This document shows positions 33,574 through 34,378 of a DNA stretch of 34,378 nt, one piece after another. Source of the stretch: Bacillota bacterium. GTDB lineage: Bacteria > Bacillota > Dethiobacteria > Dethiobacterales > Dethiobacteraceae. The stretch is taken from contig JAAZIQ010000031.1 of NCBI GenBank assembly GCA_012800795.1, forward strand, positions 1 through 34,378. Reading direction: 5' to 3'. Numbering within the stretch: position 1 is the first letter of the stretch; every line of letters starts with the position of its first letter. Under the pieces are notes generated by a model. The model worked only from the letters and a program-made list of their open reading frames with translations. It was not told where the DNA came from and ran no database searches. The position numbers and the translations under genes were made by a program.

Positions 33574-33805
33574 ATGCTCATTTTAATGCGCAAAACCCGG
33601 CCAAAATCTAATCATTGACGACAACATCATTGTCAAGGTACTTGAAGTAAAAGGAGAATATGTTAAACTGTGGATCATCGCTCCGCCTGCCATTTCAGTA
33701 CATCGTGAAGAAGTTCATGCTGCCATTAAAGCAGCCAATCAGGCGGCAGCCCTCACAAAAAACACCCAACCCGTTATTCCCCGGCCGGAGAAAAAAGATA
33801 CATAA
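33574..33805 (+). pseudogene. csrA: Carbon storage/flagellin translation regulator CsrA, frameshifted
   Basis: ATG at 33574 follows AGGAGG, which overlaps the fliW stop. Frame 1 reads MLILMRK and soon ends at TGA (33616-33618). Removing one A from the run at 33592-33595 restores a 76-residue protein. It reads MLILMRKPGQNLIIDDNII, then VKVLEVKGEYVKLWIIAPP, then ISVHREEV with the RNA-contacting R44, ending at TAA 33803-33805. The body thus looks well preserved, which suggests a very recent mutation or a sequencing/assembly error rather than old decay. It would pair with FliW to repress flagellin translation. The residue after KL is W where G is usual in the family. Confidence 0.88.
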
Positions 33806-33808
33806 ACC

Positions 33809-33840
33809 AAAAAGGCTTGGAATCTCATCCAAGCCTTTTT
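33809..33840. terminator. Bidirectional intrinsic terminator between csrA and the Spo0E-like gene
   Basis: A 13-base-pair stem (aaaaaggcttgga at 33809-33821, tccaagccttttt at 33828-33840) with loop atctca. A- and T-rich ends give U-tracts for both directions. It serves csrA on the plus strand and the Spo0E-like gene, whose stop is three bases away, on the minus strand. Confidence 0.93.
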
Positions 33841-33842
33841 AT

Positions 33843-34085
33843 TTAATCTGCAAAATGTTTATCAGCAGCCACAAACTGACAGGTCAGACAATCTTCCCTA
33901 CTACAGAGCCTAAGACTAACTTCGCTTCTTTCAAAGGCAAGCTTATTAATATGATTATGCAGCCAGTCAATTCGCCTGCTTTGCACCAAAACTTGCTTGC
34001 TTCCTAACCCGTACATTTCTGCCAACAAATGCAAACGCCGTCTTTCCAATTCCAACTGATACTCAAGACATTTTAATTTATCCAT
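33843..34085 (-). CDS. Spo0E-like aspartyl-phosphate phosphatase (sporulation regulator family)
   Basis: A small protein of about 80 residues. The helical hairpin LEYQLELERRRLHLLAEMYG continues with LGSKQVLVQSRRIDWLHNHI, where SRRID takes the place of the family's SQELD motif. Spo0E-type proteins remove phosphate from Spo0A and delay sporulation; some members act on other regulators. The C-terminal half (FERSEVSLRLCSREDCLTCQ) with C-x-x-x-x-C-x-x-C spacing is unusual. The ATG at 34085 has AGGTG upstream; ATG at 34100 (85 residues) is also possible. Promoter TTGATT-17-TATAGT lies at 34151-34123. Confidence 0.8.
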   Translation of the reverse strand: MDKLKCLEYQLELERRRLHLLAEMYGLGSKQVLVQSRRIDWLHNHINKLAFERSEVSLRLCSREDCLTCQFVAADKHFAD

Positions 34086-34122
34086 TGCTGCACCTGCCAT
34101 TCAGCTAAAAGTCACCTTTACT

Positions 34123-34151
34123 ACTATACAACCACTCACAACAAAAATCAA
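34123..34151 (-). promoter_or_regulatory. Sigma-A promoter of the Spo0E-like gene
   Basis: Minus-strand TTGATT (34151-34146), exactly 17 bases, then TATAGT (34128-34123). The hexamers match 4 of 6 and 5 of 6. A start near 34116 would leave a short leader, favouring the ATG at 34085. Confidence 0.6.
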
Positions 34152-34262
34152 CTGTTTTTTCCTTTTTTGATAGTGTCAACCCACTGTAGGGAAAAAATAA
34201 TTTCACCAATCCTGAAAGGACGCCCACTCGAAATCACATTTATTCCACGGTGTTACGGTGCT

Positions 34263-34360
34263 GTTGACAATGAGCCTCCGCCGACATGAATTATGGCATC
34301 AAAGGCACCACCAGGGTGATGCCTGGTGGACAGCCTACTATGTCTGCCCTCATCGTCAAC
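34263..34360. repeat. Long imperfect inverted repeat / candidate structured element at the right edge
   Basis: Outer arms GTTGACAATGAG (34263-34274) and CTCATCGTCAAC (34349-34360) pair at 11 of 12 positions. Inside, GACAT (34283-34287) pairs with ATGTC (34340-34344). At the top two alternative stems compete: GGCATCA/TGATGCC (34295-34301, 34317-34323) and CCACCAGG/CCTGGTGG (34308-34315, 34322-34329). I see no gene in 34152-34378. It could be a mobile-element end, a small repeat or an RNA; none is established. Confidence 0.5.
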
Positions 34361-34378
34361 AACCTTTTGCGTCATAAA

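Noticed and set aside
34174-34179. Perfect TTGACA on the minus strand as a promoter
   Set aside because: No -10-like hexamer lies 16-18 bases downstream; TTGATT/TATAGT further on fits better.
34263-34378. Short minus-strand frame at the right edge (ends G-G-S-L-S-T-A-P)
   Set aside because: It is open only about 40 codons, lies fully within the inverted repeat and shows no known domain; it could be the tail of a gene beyond the edge but cannot be supported.

Overview
The window is a flagellar and chemotaxis locus from a Gram-positive (Firmicutes, clostridial-type) bacterium of roughly even base composition. The gene order from flgB to flhG, the FliW/CsrA pair after flgL, the CheD-type chemotaxis system and a Spo0E-like phosphatase point to a motile, probably spore-forming clostridial relative. 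No 16S or other taxonomic marker is present, so the species cannot be named.

Layout. A long minus-strand block runs leftward from about 29.28 kb to the left edge. It starts with a Rossmann-fold/MCP fusion gene, followed by a chemotaxis operon (cheY, cheA, cheW, a membrane MCP, cheR, cheB, cheD, a soluble MCP) that ends at an intrinsic terminator near 20.28 kb. A 484-base gap (19845-20328) follows. It holds a probable housekeeping promoter and two identical 86-nt c-di-GMP-I (GEMM-I) riboswitch aptamers in tandem, with an intrinsic terminator between them. These lead into the flagellar structural operon: flgB, flgC, fliE, fliF, fliG, fliH, fliI, fliJ, fliK, flgD, a conserved flagellar operon protein, flgE, motA, motB, fliL, fliN, fliO, fliP, fliQ, fliR, flhB, flhA, flhF, flhG and a truncated ycgR (PilZ) gene at the edge. 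A plus-strand block from 29.4 kb carries flaG, fliS, a terminator, then flgN, flgK, flgL, fliW and a frameshifted csrA. A minus-strand Spo0E-like gene and a strongly palindromic, unassigned stretch fill the right edge.

How it works together. The minus-strand structural operon encodes the basal body, export gate, rod/hook parts, stator and the placement factors FlhF/FlhG. Tandem c-di-GMP riboswitches sit at its 5' end and a c-di-GMP brake protein at its 3' end, so the same second messenger probably acts on both synthesis and function of the motor. Late genes (filament chaperones, hook-filament junction, chemotaxis) are preceded by four good sigma-28 (SigD/FliA) promoter matches, two of them divergent between the Rossmann-MCP gene and flaG. 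FliW and CsrA would control flagellin translation, but no flagellin gene is present.

Most notable: the tandem perfect riboswitch duplication; an MCP whose N-terminus is an NAD-type Rossmann domain; the absence of fliM (and fliY) from its usual place, with FliN carrying a FliM-like N-terminal CheY-binding motif; the single-base frameshift in csrA; and structured RNA/DNA candidates upstream of flgE and at the right edge.
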